58,680 nt of DNA from Gammaproteobacteria bacterium (GTDB lineage Bacteria; Pseudomonadota; Gammaproteobacteria; Chromatiales; Chromatiaceae), in the NCBI GenBank assembly GCA_020445255.1, contig JAGRGY010000038.1, forward strand, positions 1 through 58,680. The letters are read 5' to 3'. The notes below the pieces were generated by a model. It did not search any database. It worked only from the letters and a program-made list of their open reading frames with translations, and had not been told where the DNA came from. Positions 16,029-24,124 of this stretch are shown here, piece after piece; position 1 is the first letter of the stretch; each line of letters begins with the position of its first letter. A program made the translations under genes and the position numbers.

Positions 16029-17668
16029 TGATCCCGGTGCGCGAGAGCCTGCGCGTCGCGCACATCGCGTGGGTACTGATGCGGCACGGTCTCGACGAGA
16101 TCATCCTCGCTGTGCACCTGTTCCGCCCGATCCGCTTCTTCCGCTTCCTGTCGCCGTTCTACTGGGGCCGTAAGGCGCCGCGCGCGGTTCGCATCCGCCG
16201 CGCGCTCGAAGACCTCGGCCCGATCTACGTCAAGTTCGGCCAGATCCTGTCAACACGCCGCGACCTGCTGCCGGACGACATTGCCGTCGAGCTGGCCAAG
16301 CTGCAGGACCAGGTGCCGCCGTTCTCCGGCGATCGCGCGCGCGCGATCGTCGAGAAGGCGCTCGGCGAGCCGGTCGACACACTGTTCGCCGCATTCGACA
16401 CCGCACCGCTCGCGTCGGCGTCGATCGCCCAGGTGCATGCAGCGACGATGCACGACGGGCGCAAGGTCGTGGTCAAGGTCGTGCGACCCGGCATCGACCG
16501 GACCATACAGCGCGACATCGACCTGCTGTTCACGATTGCGCGGCTCGCACGCAAGTACTCGCGCGAGGCGCGCCGGCTGCGTCCGGTCGAGGTGGTCGAG
16601 GAATACGACAAGACCATCCACGACGAACTCGACCTGATGCGCGAGGCGGCGAACTGCGCACAGCTGCGACGCAACTTCGCCGACGGTAAGCTGCTGTACG
16701 TGCCCGAGGTGTTCTGGGACTACACGCGCGAGAACGTCATGGTGCAGGAGCGCATCTATGGCATCCCGGTCGATCAGGTCGACGAACTGGTTGCCGCGGG
16801 TGTCGACATGAAGCAGCTCGGCGAGCGCGGCGTCGAGATCTTCTTCACCCAGGTGTTCCGCGACAATTTCTTCCATGCCGACATGCACCCGGGCAACATC
16901 TTCGTTCGTCCGGACGGCACCTACATTGGTGTCGATTTCGGCATCATGGGTACGTTGACGACGGCCGACCAGCGCTACCTCGCCGAGAACCTTCTCGCAT
17001 TCTTCCATCGCGACTACCGCAAGGTCGCCGAGCTGCACGTCGAGTCCGGCTGGGTGCCGCGCGACACGCGCATCGAGGATTTCGAGGCGGCGATCCGCAC
17101 CGTGTCCGAACCGATCTGGGAGAAGCCGATCAGCGAGATCTCGTTCGGCCACTTCCTGCTGCGCCTGTTCCAGGTCGCGCGCCGCTTCAACATGGAGATC
17201 CAGCCACAGCTGGTACTGCTGCAGAAGACGCTGCTCAACATCGAGGGTCTTGGGCGCATGCTGTACCCGCAGCTCGACCTGTGGAGCACGGCCAAGCCGT
17301 TCATGGAACGCTGGATGGCACAGCAGGTCGGGCCACGGGCGTTCCTGCGCCGCATCAAGGAGACACTGCCGCAGATATCCGAAGACCTGCCCGAACTGCC
17401 GCTGCTCGCACACCGCGTGCTGCGCAAGGCGGTCGACGGCCAGCTCAAGGTACAGTGGCAATCGGAACAGTTGGAGCAGATTCGTGACGAGATTCGCATC
17501 GGCCAGCAGCGCGGGCGCGCGACCATGGCCGGCGGCAGCCTGACGCTGGCCGGCATTCTCTCGGTCGGCATCCTGCCGGCGGCCACGCTGGGCTTCAATC
17601 CCCTGTGGCTGGGTGGCGGACTCGGTGGCCTGGGCCTGCTGCTTATGGGTTGGGCATTGCTGCGCTGA
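16025..17668 (+). CDS. ubiB: UbiB atypical kinase/ATPase for ubiquinone biosynthesis
   Basis: 547 aa. The KxGQ motif is at residues 70-73 (YVKFGQ), the Ala-rich nucleotide loop at 131-140 ([10 protein letters not shown]) with Lys151 (VVVKVVRPG), then [11 protein letters not shown] and VDFG for metal binding. Two C-terminal membrane segments ([31 protein letters not shown]) anchor it. It supports ubiquinone assembly, probably by extracting precursors from the membrane. Start is GTG 16025 or ATG 16028, both overlapping the ubiJ stop. Confidence 0.97.
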   Translation: MMIPVRESLRVAHIAWVLMRHGLDEIILAVHLFRPIRFFRFLSPFYWGRKAPRAVRIRRALEDLGPIYVKFGQILSTRRDLLPDDIAVELAKLQDQVPPFSGDRARAIVEKALGEPVDTLFAAFDTAPLASASIAQVHAATMHDGRKVVVKVVRPGIDRTIQRDIDLLFTIARLARKYSREARRLRPVEVVEEYDKTIHDELDLMREAANCAQLRRNFADGKLLYVPEVFWDYTRENVMVQERIYGIPVDQVDELVAAGVDMKQLGERGVEIFFTQVFRDNFFHADMHPGNIFVRPDGTYIGVDFGIMGTLTTADQRYLAENLLAFFHRDYRKVAELHVESGWVPRDTRIEDFEAAIRTVSEPIWEKPISEISFGHFLLRLFQVARRFNMEIQPQLVLLQKTLLNIEGLGRMLYPQLDLWSTAKPFMERWMAQQVGPRAFLRRIKETLPQISEDLPELPLLAHRVLRKAVDGQLKVQWQSEQLEQIRDEIRIGQQRGRATMAGGSLTLAGILSVGILPAATLGFNPLWLGGGLGGLGLLLMGWALLR

Positions 17669-17693
17669 ACGCGCGGCGCGTGTGGAGGGACAG

Positions 17694-18242
17694 ATGGGTA
17701 ACTCGCTACAGGATCAACTGCTCAAGGCCGGCCTTATCGATCAGAAGAAGATAGACGAGGCGGAAAAGCAGAAGCGCAGGCAGGCGGCCGAGAAGAAAAA
17801 CGCCGGCAAAAAGAAGAAAGCGCCGCGGGTCGAACGCCCGCAACCAACCCCGGAGCAGCTCGAGAAGGCCGCGCGCGACCGCGAGCTCGAGCAACAGCGA
17901 GCCGAGGTTCGCCGCCAGCGCGAGGTCGCGGCCCAGGTGCGCCAACTGGTGCGCGACAACCGCATCCCGCGGCCCGAGCGCGATGACGACATCGCGTTTC
18001 ACTTCGACAACAAGGGCAAGGTCAAACGCCTGATGGTGTCCGCCGACGTGCACAGCAAGATCAGCGCCGGCCAGCTTAAGATCGTCAACGACAACGGCGT
18101 TTTCGAACTGGTGAAACCGGCGGTCGCCGACAAGATCCGTGCACGCAATCCGAGCCTGGTCATCGATCTGCCCGAGGAGCAGAAGGCGGACGCCGACGAT
18201 CCCTATGCCGACTTCAAGGTGCCGGACGACCTGATGTGGTGA
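17694..18242 (+). CDS. DUF2058 family protein (YaiL-like)
   Basis: 182 aa from ATG 17694 with GGAGGG spaced 7 bp upstream. The N-terminus MGNSLQDQLLKAGLIDQKK is the DUF2058 signature, followed by a Lys/Arg/Glu coiled coil (residues 20-85) and the conserved FHFDNKGKVKRLMVS...ISAGQLKIV block. Homologues are described as nucleoprotein or polynucleotide-associated, but the role is not established. It starts 26 bp after ubiB. Confidence 0.9.
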   Translation: MGNSLQDQLLKAGLIDQKKIDEAEKQKRRQAAEKKNAGKKKKAPRVERPQPTPEQLEKAARDRELEQQRAEVRRQREVAAQVRQLVRDNRIPRPERDDDIAFHFDNKGKVKRLMVSADVHSKISAGQLKIVNDNGVFELVKPAVADKIRARNPSLVIDLPEEQKADADDPYADFKVPDDLMW

Positions 18243-18249
18243 AAGACGC

Positions 18250-18645
18250 GTGAGCATGGCGGCCCTCGTATTGCTGTTCGGTGCGGTGCACGCGGCACAG
18301 GGGGCCGATCGGTGGTTCGAGCCGCGCCATGCCGCAGCCGGGCGGCCACTGTTCGTGCAGCATTGCGCCGCGTGTCACGGCCAGCGCGGCGAAGGCGCGC
18401 CCGACTGGCGCCGGCGTCTCGAAGACGGCAGCTTCCCGCCACCACCGCTCAACGGCACCGGGCACGCGTGGCACCATCCGCTCGCTGCGTTGTACGCCAC
18501 GATCGCCACCGGCCAGGGCCGCATGCCGGCCTGGTCATCGCTCCTCGGTCGCGGCGAGATCCTCGCCATCATCGCGTGGTTCCAGTCGCAGTGGCCGGAC
18601 GAGATCTACGCCGCCTGGGCGCGCATGGACCGGGCCGAACGATGA
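18250..18645 (+). CDS. periplasmic monoheme c-type cytochrome
   Basis: 131 aa from GTG 18250 (ATG 18256 also possible). A short hydrophobic signal (AALVLLFGAVHAAQGA) precedes a class I cytochrome c domain: heme motif CAACH at residues 39-43 and a distal-ligand candidate Met in GQGRMPAW near 97. It would carry electrons in the periplasm. It lies 7 bp after the DUF2058 stop and is probably the last gene of the ubi operon. Confidence 0.88.
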   Translation: MSMAALVLLFGAVHAAQGADRWFEPRHAAAGRPLFVQHCAACHGQRGEGAPDWRRRLEDGSFPPPPLNGTGHAWHHPLAALYATIATGQGRMPAWSSLLGRGEILAIIAWFQSQWPDEIYAAWARMDRAER

Positions 18646-18678
18646 ATGTTCAAAACATGGATAAGCATCGGCGAGCCG

Positions 18679-19452
18679 TCAGCCAGGCGTGCGTGCACAC
18701 CAATCCGGAAGATCGCGGACACTGTCGATAACCCCCGTGGGTTCGATGCCCAGTTGCAGGTCAGTGTCCCGGAACTTGCCGGTGCGCACCAGCAGGGCGC
18801 GCATGCCGACCTTCAGCGCACCCTCGACATCGCCGCGGATATCGTCGCCCACCATGAGCGTCTCCTGCGCTGAACTTCCGAGCAGGTCGAGTGCGGCCTG
18901 GAAAAACGCCGGTGCCGGCTTGCCGAGCACGACAGGTTCGACACCCGAAGCGTAGGCCAGCGCCGCCACGAACGGACCGACGTCGAGCTGCATCCCGTGT
19001 GCCGTCTGCCAGTAACGTGTCATGCCAAGCGCAATCAGCGCCGGGGGCGGCGAATGCATCAGGTGACGGAATGCGTCGTTAAGCCGATCGAAGGTCCATT
19101 CGCGACCGAGGTCACCGACGATCACCGCGCCGACGTCGTCATCCGCCAAGCGCAGCGCGGCAAACTCTGCACGCGTCGTTTCGGCGACATACACAACGAC
19201 CGCACGCGCACCGAGGTGGCGCCTGCACCATTGCACCGCTGCCACCGGCGGCGTGAGGATGTGATCGGTATCCGTCGCAATGCCGAACCCGGCGAGCTTG
19301 TCGACCAGGCTGTTGCGTGGACGCGAGGTGGTGTTGGTCACGAACAGGTGGGGCACCGCACTGTCGCGTGCCCATTCGGCGACTGTGGCGGCGCCGGGAA
19401 TCACCTCGTCGCCACGGTAGAACACGCCATCGAGATCGAACAGGATCGCCAT
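18679..19452 (-). CDS. HAD-IIA family phosphatase (LHPP-like)
   Basis: 257 aa from the ATG at 19452, chosen for the GGGGA ribosome site about 8 bp upstream; an ATG at 19470 is an alternative. HAD motifs are all present: DLDGV (Asp6 nucleophile, Asp8), VTNTTS, GKPAPAFFQAAL and GDDIRGDVEGA. The cap insertion between motifs II and III is of the IIA type. Closest in layout to the phospholysine/phosphohistidine pyrophosphatase group; the natural substrate is unknown. Convergent with the cytochrome gene. Confidence 0.9.
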   Translation of the reverse strand: MAILFDLDGVFYRGDEVIPGAATVAEWARDSAVPHLFVTNTTSRPRNSLVDKLAGFGIATDTDHILTPPVAAVQWCRRHLGARAVVVYVAETTRAEFAALRLADDDVGAVIVGDLGREWTFDRLNDAFRHLMHSPPPALIALGMTRYWQTAHGMQLDVGPFVAALAYASGVEPVVLGKPAPAFFQAALDLLGSSAQETLMVGDDIRGDVEGALKVGMRALLVRTGKFRDTDLQLGIEPTGVIDSVRDLPDWCARTPG

Positions 19453-19656
19453 CGCCTGTCCCCGGTACATCGTCGCCTGTTGGAATCCTAGCAGCGAAAC
19501 GGTCGCGGCAATCCGTCGGGTGACGCCCGAATTGCTAGACTGCGCGTGTGATCGCTGTACATGTCGCGGCGCACCAGTGGGTGACACGCCTTCGGCCGGA
19601 CACGCCCGCGGTCCCGTTGCACCGTGGTGCGAAAATCAAGCCGGCGGGGGAATGAT

Positions 19657-20259
19657 GTGGCAACAACGAACTACGTGTTGATCGATTTCGAGAACGTGCA
19701 GCCGGCGAATCTCGGCGTGCTCAAACACGCGGGATTCAAGGTGCTGGTGTTCGTCGGCGCACAGCAGACCAAGGTGCCGTTCGATCTCGCCTCGGCGATG
19801 CAGGCCCTGGGTGACGCGGCGAGCTATCTGAAGATCAGCGGCTCGGGCAGGAACGCACTCGACTTCCACATCGCGTGTTACCTGGGCGAGCTTGCGGCCG
19901 GCGACCCGGGTGCCTCGTTCCACGTGATCTCGCGCGACAGCGGATTCGATCCGCTGATCAGACACCTGCGCGAACGCAAGATCGATGTGCATCGCGAACG
20001 CGACCTCGCCGAGATCCCTGCGCTGCGCATCCGCAGTGCGTCGTCCAAAGACGAGAAAGTCGATTTCATCGTCAACAATTTGCACGGACGCGGCCAGTCG
20101 CGGCCGCGCAAGGTGAAAACCTTGGCCAACACGATCCGCAGCCTGGTTGCGGATCTTTCGCAGAAGGACCTGGACGCGTTGATCGTGGAACTGGAACGGC
20201 GGGGCGTGATCCAGGTCCGTGACGGCCGGGTGACGTACGACTTCTCCGGCGCACCCTGA
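19657..20259 (+). CDS. PIN-like domain protein (putative RNase)
   Basis: 200 aa from GTG 19657, preceded by GGGGGA. The N-terminal 120 residues form a PIN-like fold with acidic clusters at LIDFENVQ (Asp10, Glu12), NALDFHIACYLGEL and VISRDSGFDPLI, as in NYN/PIN nucleases. The C-terminal 60 residues look like a small winged-helix (TLANTIRSLVADLSQKDLDA, RRGVIQVRDGRVTY). Likely an RNA nuclease; no antitoxin gene overlaps it, so a classical toxin-antitoxin role is not supported. Confidence 0.82.
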   Translation: MATTNYVLIDFENVQPANLGVLKHAGFKVLVFVGAQQTKVPFDLASAMQALGDAASYLKISGSGRNALDFHIACYLGELAAGDPGASFHVISRDSGFDPLIRHLRERKIDVHRERDLAEIPALRIRSASSKDEKVDFIVNNLHGRGQSRPRKVKTLANTIRSLVADLSQKDLDALIVELERRGVIQVRDGRVTYDFSGAP

Positions 20260-20306
20260 TCCGGGCCGCGTCCACACCACCTTTTCCCCGCTGAACCCAC
20301 GATCAG

Positions 20307-20894
20307 ATGATGTCGCTCCAACAGCTGATTACCGACTACGGGTATGCCGCCGTTGCGATCGGCACCTTTCTCGAAGGCGAGACGATTCTGGCCCTCGGCG
20401 GCTTCGCCGCGCACCGGGGTTACCTGTCGCTGCCTTGGGTGGTCGTGTGCGGGTTCGTCGGCAGCCTGCTCGGCGATCAACTTTACTACTACATCGGACG
20501 CTGGAAGGGCGACGCGCTGCTTGCACGGCGACCGGCGTGGCAGCAGCAGTCGACGCGCGTGTTCGATCTGCTGCACCGTCACCAGCTGTGGCTGATCCTC
20601 GGCTTTCGTTTCCTGTACGGTATTCGCACCGTGACGCCTTTTCTGATCGGCGCGGCACGGATTTCACCGCTGCGCTTCCTGGTCCTCAACCTGGTCGGCG
20701 CCGCCGTGTGGGCCGTCGCAGTGGGCGTCGCGGGCTACCTGTTCGGCAACGCCCTGGAGGCCGTGCTCGGCGACATCAAGCGCTACGAACTGGCGCTGTT
20801 CGCCGGGTTCGCGGTGATCGGCGTCCTGGTTTGGACCGCGCGGCGCTTACGCGCACGACGCGCACAGCAATCCGGTCGGACCCGGACGCGCTAG
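20307..20894 (+). CDS. DedA/SNARE-associated family membrane protein
   Basis: 195 aa with 4-5 membrane segments. The DedA signature is clear: FLEGETILALGGFAA, GSLLGDQLYYYIGR and the arginine motif FRFLYGIRTVTPFLIGAARIS. DedA proteins act as lipid (undecaprenyl phosphate or phosphatidylethanolamine) flippases. The C-terminus is a short basic cytoplasmic tail. It follows the PIN-like gene by 47 bp. Confidence 0.92.
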   Translation: MMSLQQLITDYGYAAVAIGTFLEGETILALGGFAAHRGYLSLPWVVVCGFVGSLLGDQLYYYIGRWKGDALLARRPAWQQQSTRVFDLLHRHQLWLILGFRFLYGIRTVTPFLIGAARISPLRFLVLNLVGAAVWAVAVGVAGYLFGNALEAVLGDIKRYELALFAGFAVIGVLVWTARRLRARRAQQSGRTRTR

Positions 20895-21181
20895 AAGCGG
20901 GTCTGCCGCCGCGTCGTTCACATGCAGCGGTCAACGCGCTGCACCGTCGGCATGCAGGGGCTCCCGACGCTTGAGCGTTTGTGTGAAGGTCCTGCAGACA
21001 TCGTATTGGCGGGCCCACCTCGGGGCCGGCCGTCGGCCCTGACATTGCACCCGCCATTCGCTCATCGGTCCCGACGTGAATTTTTCACATTCAACCCCGG
21101 CCAGAGTTGACGGGCAGCGCGTCACGTGCCGGCAACAATAGAGTCACGGGAGGCCGTCAAACAAACCAAAGGAGACTCACC

Positions 21182-21340
21182 ATGATGATACAGCTGATCT
21201 ATTGGAAGGCACTCTGCACCGGTTGCCGCTCAGCGGCCAATGCACCGAAGGCTTACACCGGTCACAGCGTCGACGAAATGGCCGCATTCAAACGCAGCCT
21301 GCGGCGGCACAAAGAAAATCGCTTCATTCGTTATCATTGA
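21182..21340 (+). CDS. 52-aa small protein with CxxC
   Basis: ATG 21182 is preceded by AAAGGAGA at ideal spacing, the best ribosome site in this area. The product (MMIQLIYWKALCTGCRSAAN..., ending HKENRFIRYH) has a CTGC pair at residues 12-15 and a basic C-terminus. It is soluble in appearance and has no membrane segment. I know no family. The 287-bp region upstream holds no other gene. Confidence 0.6.
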   Translation: MMIQLIYWKALCTGCRSAANAPKAYTGHSVDEMAAFKRSLRRHKENRFIRYH

Positions 21341-21386
21341 TGCCGTCGCGGGTGATCGCTGCATCCACCGTCGATCGCGCGCGCCG

Positions 21387-22049
21387 TCAGCGCTTGCGTG
21401 CCAGCGTCAACCCGTCACCGATGGGCACCAGGCTGATGCTGACCCGTTGGTCGGCGTGCAGCGTGCGATTCAGTTCGCGCAGGGCGATGGTATCCGCGTC
21501 CTGGTCGGCCGGATCCGCCACCGAGCCGCTCCACAGCGTGTTGTCGAACATCACCAGGCCACCGGGCCGCAGCAGCTGCAGGCAGCGTTCGTAGTAGTCG
21601 AGCGACGCCTCTTTGTCGGCGTCGACGAAGGCCATGTCAAACGTGCCGGAGCCGCCCACCGCAATCAGGGTATCGAGCGTGTCGACCGCCGGCGCGATGC
21701 GCAGGTCGATGCGTTCACGCACGCCGGCGCGCTCCCAGAACGGTATGCCCACTGCCGTCCATTCCGTGCTGACGTCGCAGCAGACGAGCTCACCATCGGG
21801 AGGCATTGCGCGGGCCATGCACAGCGCGCTGTAGCCGGTGAAGGTGCCGATCTCGATGATCCGGCGCGCGCCGGTCAACTCCACCAGCAACGCCATGAAC
21901 TGACCCTGTTCGGGCGAGATCTGCATGTGCGCGCGCGCCAGCGTCGCCGTGGTCTCGCGCAGCGCTCGCATCTCGGGCGTCTCGCGCAACGAGTGCTCGA
22001 GCAGGTAGCGGTACAGGCGGTCGTCGATGCTGATGGTGCGGTTGCTCAT
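21387..22049 (-). CDS. SAM-dependent O-methyltransferase (CCoAOMT-like)
   Basis: 220 aa, the normal size for the family. Motifs: IIEIGTFTGYSALCMA (motif I, about 64-79), ELVCCDVSTEW, and FVDADKEASLDYYE with the metal-binding acidic residues, then GGLVMFDNTLWSG. It methylates a catechol-type hydroxyl in the cytosol; the bacterial substrate is unknown. The ATG at 22049 gives a conventional N-terminus. Confidence 0.92.
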   Translation of the reverse strand: MSNRTISIDDRLYRYLLEHSLRETPEMRALRETTATLARAHMQISPEQGQFMALLVELTGARRIIEIGTFTGYSALCMARAMPPDGELVCCDVSTEWTAVGIPFWERAGVRERIDLRIAPAVDTLDTLIAVGGSGTFDMAFVDADKEASLDYYERCLQLLRPGGLVMFDNTLWSGSVADPADQDADTIALRELNRTLHADQRVSISLVPIGDGLTLARKR

Positions 22050-22240
22050 CCGCTCACGCTAGCGTTGTGCCCGCCGGGAGAGGCCACACGATTTGTGTGG
22101 AGGCCCGACTCGGCCGGCGCACCCGATGTGCATCCGCGTTCACCCGTCAATTTGCCGAAAGCCGCGGGCACACGCGATCCGCCGGTTTGGCATCGCGCCG
22201 ATCACCGGCCCTTAGACCATCCGGTTTGCCTGATACGGCA

Positions 22241-22271
22241 GAAGAAACCGCCGCGGCTTGCGGCGGTCTTT
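22241..22271 (-). terminator. rho-independent terminator of the VPLPA-CTERM gene
   Basis: CCGCCGC (22248-22254) and GCGGCGG (22260-22266) form a 7-bp stem with a 5-nt loop, flanked by an extra A-T pair. Read on the minus strand the hairpin is followed by TTTCTTC, so it terminates the minus-strand gene ending at 22294. Confidence 0.7.
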
Positions 22272-22293
22272 CCCTCTCGACGGGCGGCAGGGA

Positions 22294-22962
22294 TCAGCGG
22301 CGACGCCGGCCAAATCCCGCGAGCGTCCCCAATGCCCCGAGCATCAACCAACCGGCCGCCGGCACGGGAACCGGTGCGACGGGAGTCCCACCCACGAAGG
22401 CATACGTGTTGTTGAATTCGTCGACCGCTACGCCGATCAGCACCGAGGCCGCCGCGGCATAGCGAAAGCCGAAGTCGGTCCCCGACAGGCCCGGGCTCAG
22501 GCCACTCGCGTCAAGTATCTGGAAGTAGTTGACGTTGATGTCGGTGCCGACGGCAGTGGTCATGTCGCCGAACAGGTTCTGCGGGGTGGACGAGGTTTCG
22601 AATAAGTCATCCCACAGCGGCGCCGTGCCCCAATTGTCGTCGATCAGATTCAACGCCTCCCAGAAGTCACTGGTTTGGCCACTGCTGAAGGTGACGAAGC
22701 CGAACGCATCGGTTCCGTCGATCAGTGCGATGGACTCGAGGCTGGGATTGCTGACGCCGAAACCGACCAGCGTGAGGTTTGCCGTGTTGTTATGGATTGT
22801 GTATTCGCCACCGTTAACAACCGGCGTCTCGGTCACGTAGAAGGCATCGAACTGCGGGTTGATGACGATCGGCACGGCATCGCCGATGGTGGTCGTGAGA
22901 GCCGCCTGCGACTGGCCGGCGGCGAAGATCGCGGCAAAAATTGCGATCGAGTGCAGTTTCAT
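22294..22962 (-). CDS. VPLPA-CTERM sorting-domain protein
   Basis: 222 aa from ATG 22962 with GAGGAG upstream. Signal peptide 1-20 (KLHSIAIFAAIFAAGQSQA), then an Asn/Thr/Gly-rich secreted domain likely to be all-beta (FGFVTFSSGQTSDFWEALN; FGFRYAAAASVLIGVAVDE), and a sorting signal at 198-222: VPVPAAGW, LMLGALGTLAGF, RRRR. It should be delivered to the surface by a VPLPA-type exosortase located elsewhere in the genome. Composition is less GC-rich than the neighbours, as is common for Asn/Thr-rich exported proteins. Confidence 0.9.
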   Translation of the reverse strand: MKLHSIAIFAAIFAAGQSQAALTTTIGDAVPIVINPQFDAFYVTETPVVNGGEYTIHNNTANLTLVGFGVSNPSLESIALIDGTDAFGFVTFSSGQTSDFWEALNLIDDNWGTAPLWDDLFETSSTPQNLFGDMTTAVGTDINVNYFQILDASGLSPGLSGTDFGFRYAAAASVLIGVAVDEFNNTYAFVGGTPVAPVPVPAAGWLMLGALGTLAGFGRRRR

Positions 22963-23341
22963 TTCGACTCCTCAAGCTGCTGCTGATTTCGGCTGTACCG
23001 CCTGCTCCGTGGCAGATCGCGGCGTCGCCGTCATGATTATTCTTGGTTGCACCTGTGCGCAGTCCGTCGGTGCGGACTGAATGCGGTGTAAGGCAAGATG
23101 CGGGCCAGAAAAAAAGCTGCTTTACGATGAACCGCTTATGCGGTGCACGCTCCTGGCGTGCGGCGAGAACGTAAAGGATTCCGACACCGTCCGGCGCTTG
23201 GCGGGCGATCGGCGCCGGGCGCCGGGACTGGCTGAGTGCTGCCTGCGGTACAAAACGGCTTGGCAGCGTCGCGCTCACCCGGTCCGTCCGACGCCTCGCG
23301 TCATCGGCGGTCGTCCCTGACGGCCTTTTACGATCGAAGTG
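22963..23341. other. 379-bp intergenic region
   Basis: Lies upstream of the minus-strand VPLPA-CTERM gene and downstream of the 76-aa gene. It should contain the VPLPA gene promoter, since the region to about 23,050 is relatively AT-rich. No gene, repeat or clear promoter hexamers were recognised. Confidence 0.45.
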
Positions 23342-23572
23342 TCAGCCCTCGGGCCCGACAGTGCAGCAAGGATCGACGACGCGCCAGCGACTGTTGAAGC
23401 GCCCCGCCAGACCGCGATTCGCACAGACAAAGGCCTGGGCGTCGTCGCGATTGTCGAATGTCAGGTAGTCGTTGCCGTCGGCATCCATGACGAAATGCCA
23501 ACCCAGCCAGCCGCGCCGCTCGACGCGGTATTTGCCGACATGTTCATTGAACACGATGCGATAAGCAAACAT
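23342..23572 (-). CDS. 76-aa conserved-looking hypothetical protein
   Basis: From ATG 23572; a longer frame begins upstream but would pass through the AT-rich repeat. The sequence (MFAYRIVFNEHVGKYRVERRGWLGWHFVMD...YLTFDNRDDAQAFV) has alternating aromatic and charged residues, giving a predicted beta-beta-beta-alpha layout of a small single domain, and a CC pair near the end. No family recognised. A long inverted repeat lies 19 bp upstream of the start. Confidence 0.65.
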   Translation of the reverse strand: MFAYRIVFNEHVGKYRVERRGWLGWHFVMDADGNDYLTFDNRDDAQAFVCANRGLAGRFNSRWRVVDPCCTVGPEG

Positions 23573-23590
23573 TGGATTAAATCCCAAAAA

Positions 23591-23622
23591 GTTTATATAT
23601 AAGTCTATGCTAATATATAAAC
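23591..23622. repeat. AT-rich perfect inverted repeat upstream of the 76-aa gene
   Basis: GTTTATATAT (23591-23600) and ATATATAAAC (23613-23622) are perfect inverted arms around a 12-nt spacer, in an otherwise GC-rich region. On the minus strand the repeat is followed by CTTTTTGGG. It may be an operator/promoter for the 76-aa gene, or an AT-rich terminator for the thioesterase operon that ends at 23678. Confidence 0.6.
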
Positions 23623-23677
23623 GCGCGCGATGCAAGTGCGTGGCGGGAAGGGCATGGACGCATTGGGAATCCGCACC

Positions 23678-24124
23678 CTAAGGCGTCGCCTCGGCCTGCG
23701 CGTGCATGTGCGCCTCGATCTCGGCGGCCGGCCCAGCCCCTATCTGCACCCGCAATGCGAGGCGGGCGCGACCGCGACCGCCCAGCGCCGCGACGAACGC
23801 CGCCGCGGCCGGTACCTCGACATCGCACGCACAGGTGATGTCACCGGTGACCGGCGCGCGGTAGCGGATCGTCGCCGATGCGACCACCAGCTCGGCGTCC
23901 AGTCCGGCACGCGCGATCACGTGCGCAGTCATCGCCCACGCAGTGAGGATGCCAAGCGCGTACAGGCTGCCGGCAAACCCGGTGCCATGGACGTTGATGT
24001 TGGGCTCGAGCGGGGCCTCGACACGGATGGCATGGCCGTCGAGCGAGCAGATCCGGAACCGCATCGCGCGACTGAGCGGAATGCCGCTGTGGATGCGGGA
24101 TTCGAGCGCGGCGATGTCGTTCAT
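23678..24124 (-). CDS. YiiD C-terminal-type thioesterase (hotdog fold)
   Basis: 148 aa from ATG 24124, which overlaps the stop of the upstream ligase gene (ATGA). The hotdog-fold signature is NINVHGTGFAGSLYALGILTAWAM, with a later RYRAPVTGDITC strand. It should hydrolyse an acyl-CoA. Its coupling to malonyl-CoA synthetase suggests CoA recycling within malonate metabolism (inference). Confidence 0.82.
   Translation of the reverse strand: MNDIAALESRIHSGIPLSRAMRFRICSLDGHAIRVEAPLEPNINVHGTGFAGSLYALGILTAWAMTAHVIARAGLDAELVVASATIRYRAPVTGDITCACDVEVPAAAAFVAALGGRGRARLALRVQIGAGPAAEIEAHMHAQAEATP

Noticed and set aside
18730..18770. GGGTTCGATGCCC resembling a tRNA T-arm
   Set aside because: It lies inside the HAD phosphatase coding sequence, and no acceptor or anticodon arms fit around it.
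19657..20259. PIN-like gene as a toxin of a toxin-antitoxin pair
   Set aside because: No small overlapping antitoxin gene on either side; the neighbours are a HAD phosphatase and DedA.
23081..23320. 79-codon plus-strand frame in the gap after the second VPLPA-CTERM gene
   Set aside because: No ribosome site and an Arg/Cys-rich translation without recognisable features.
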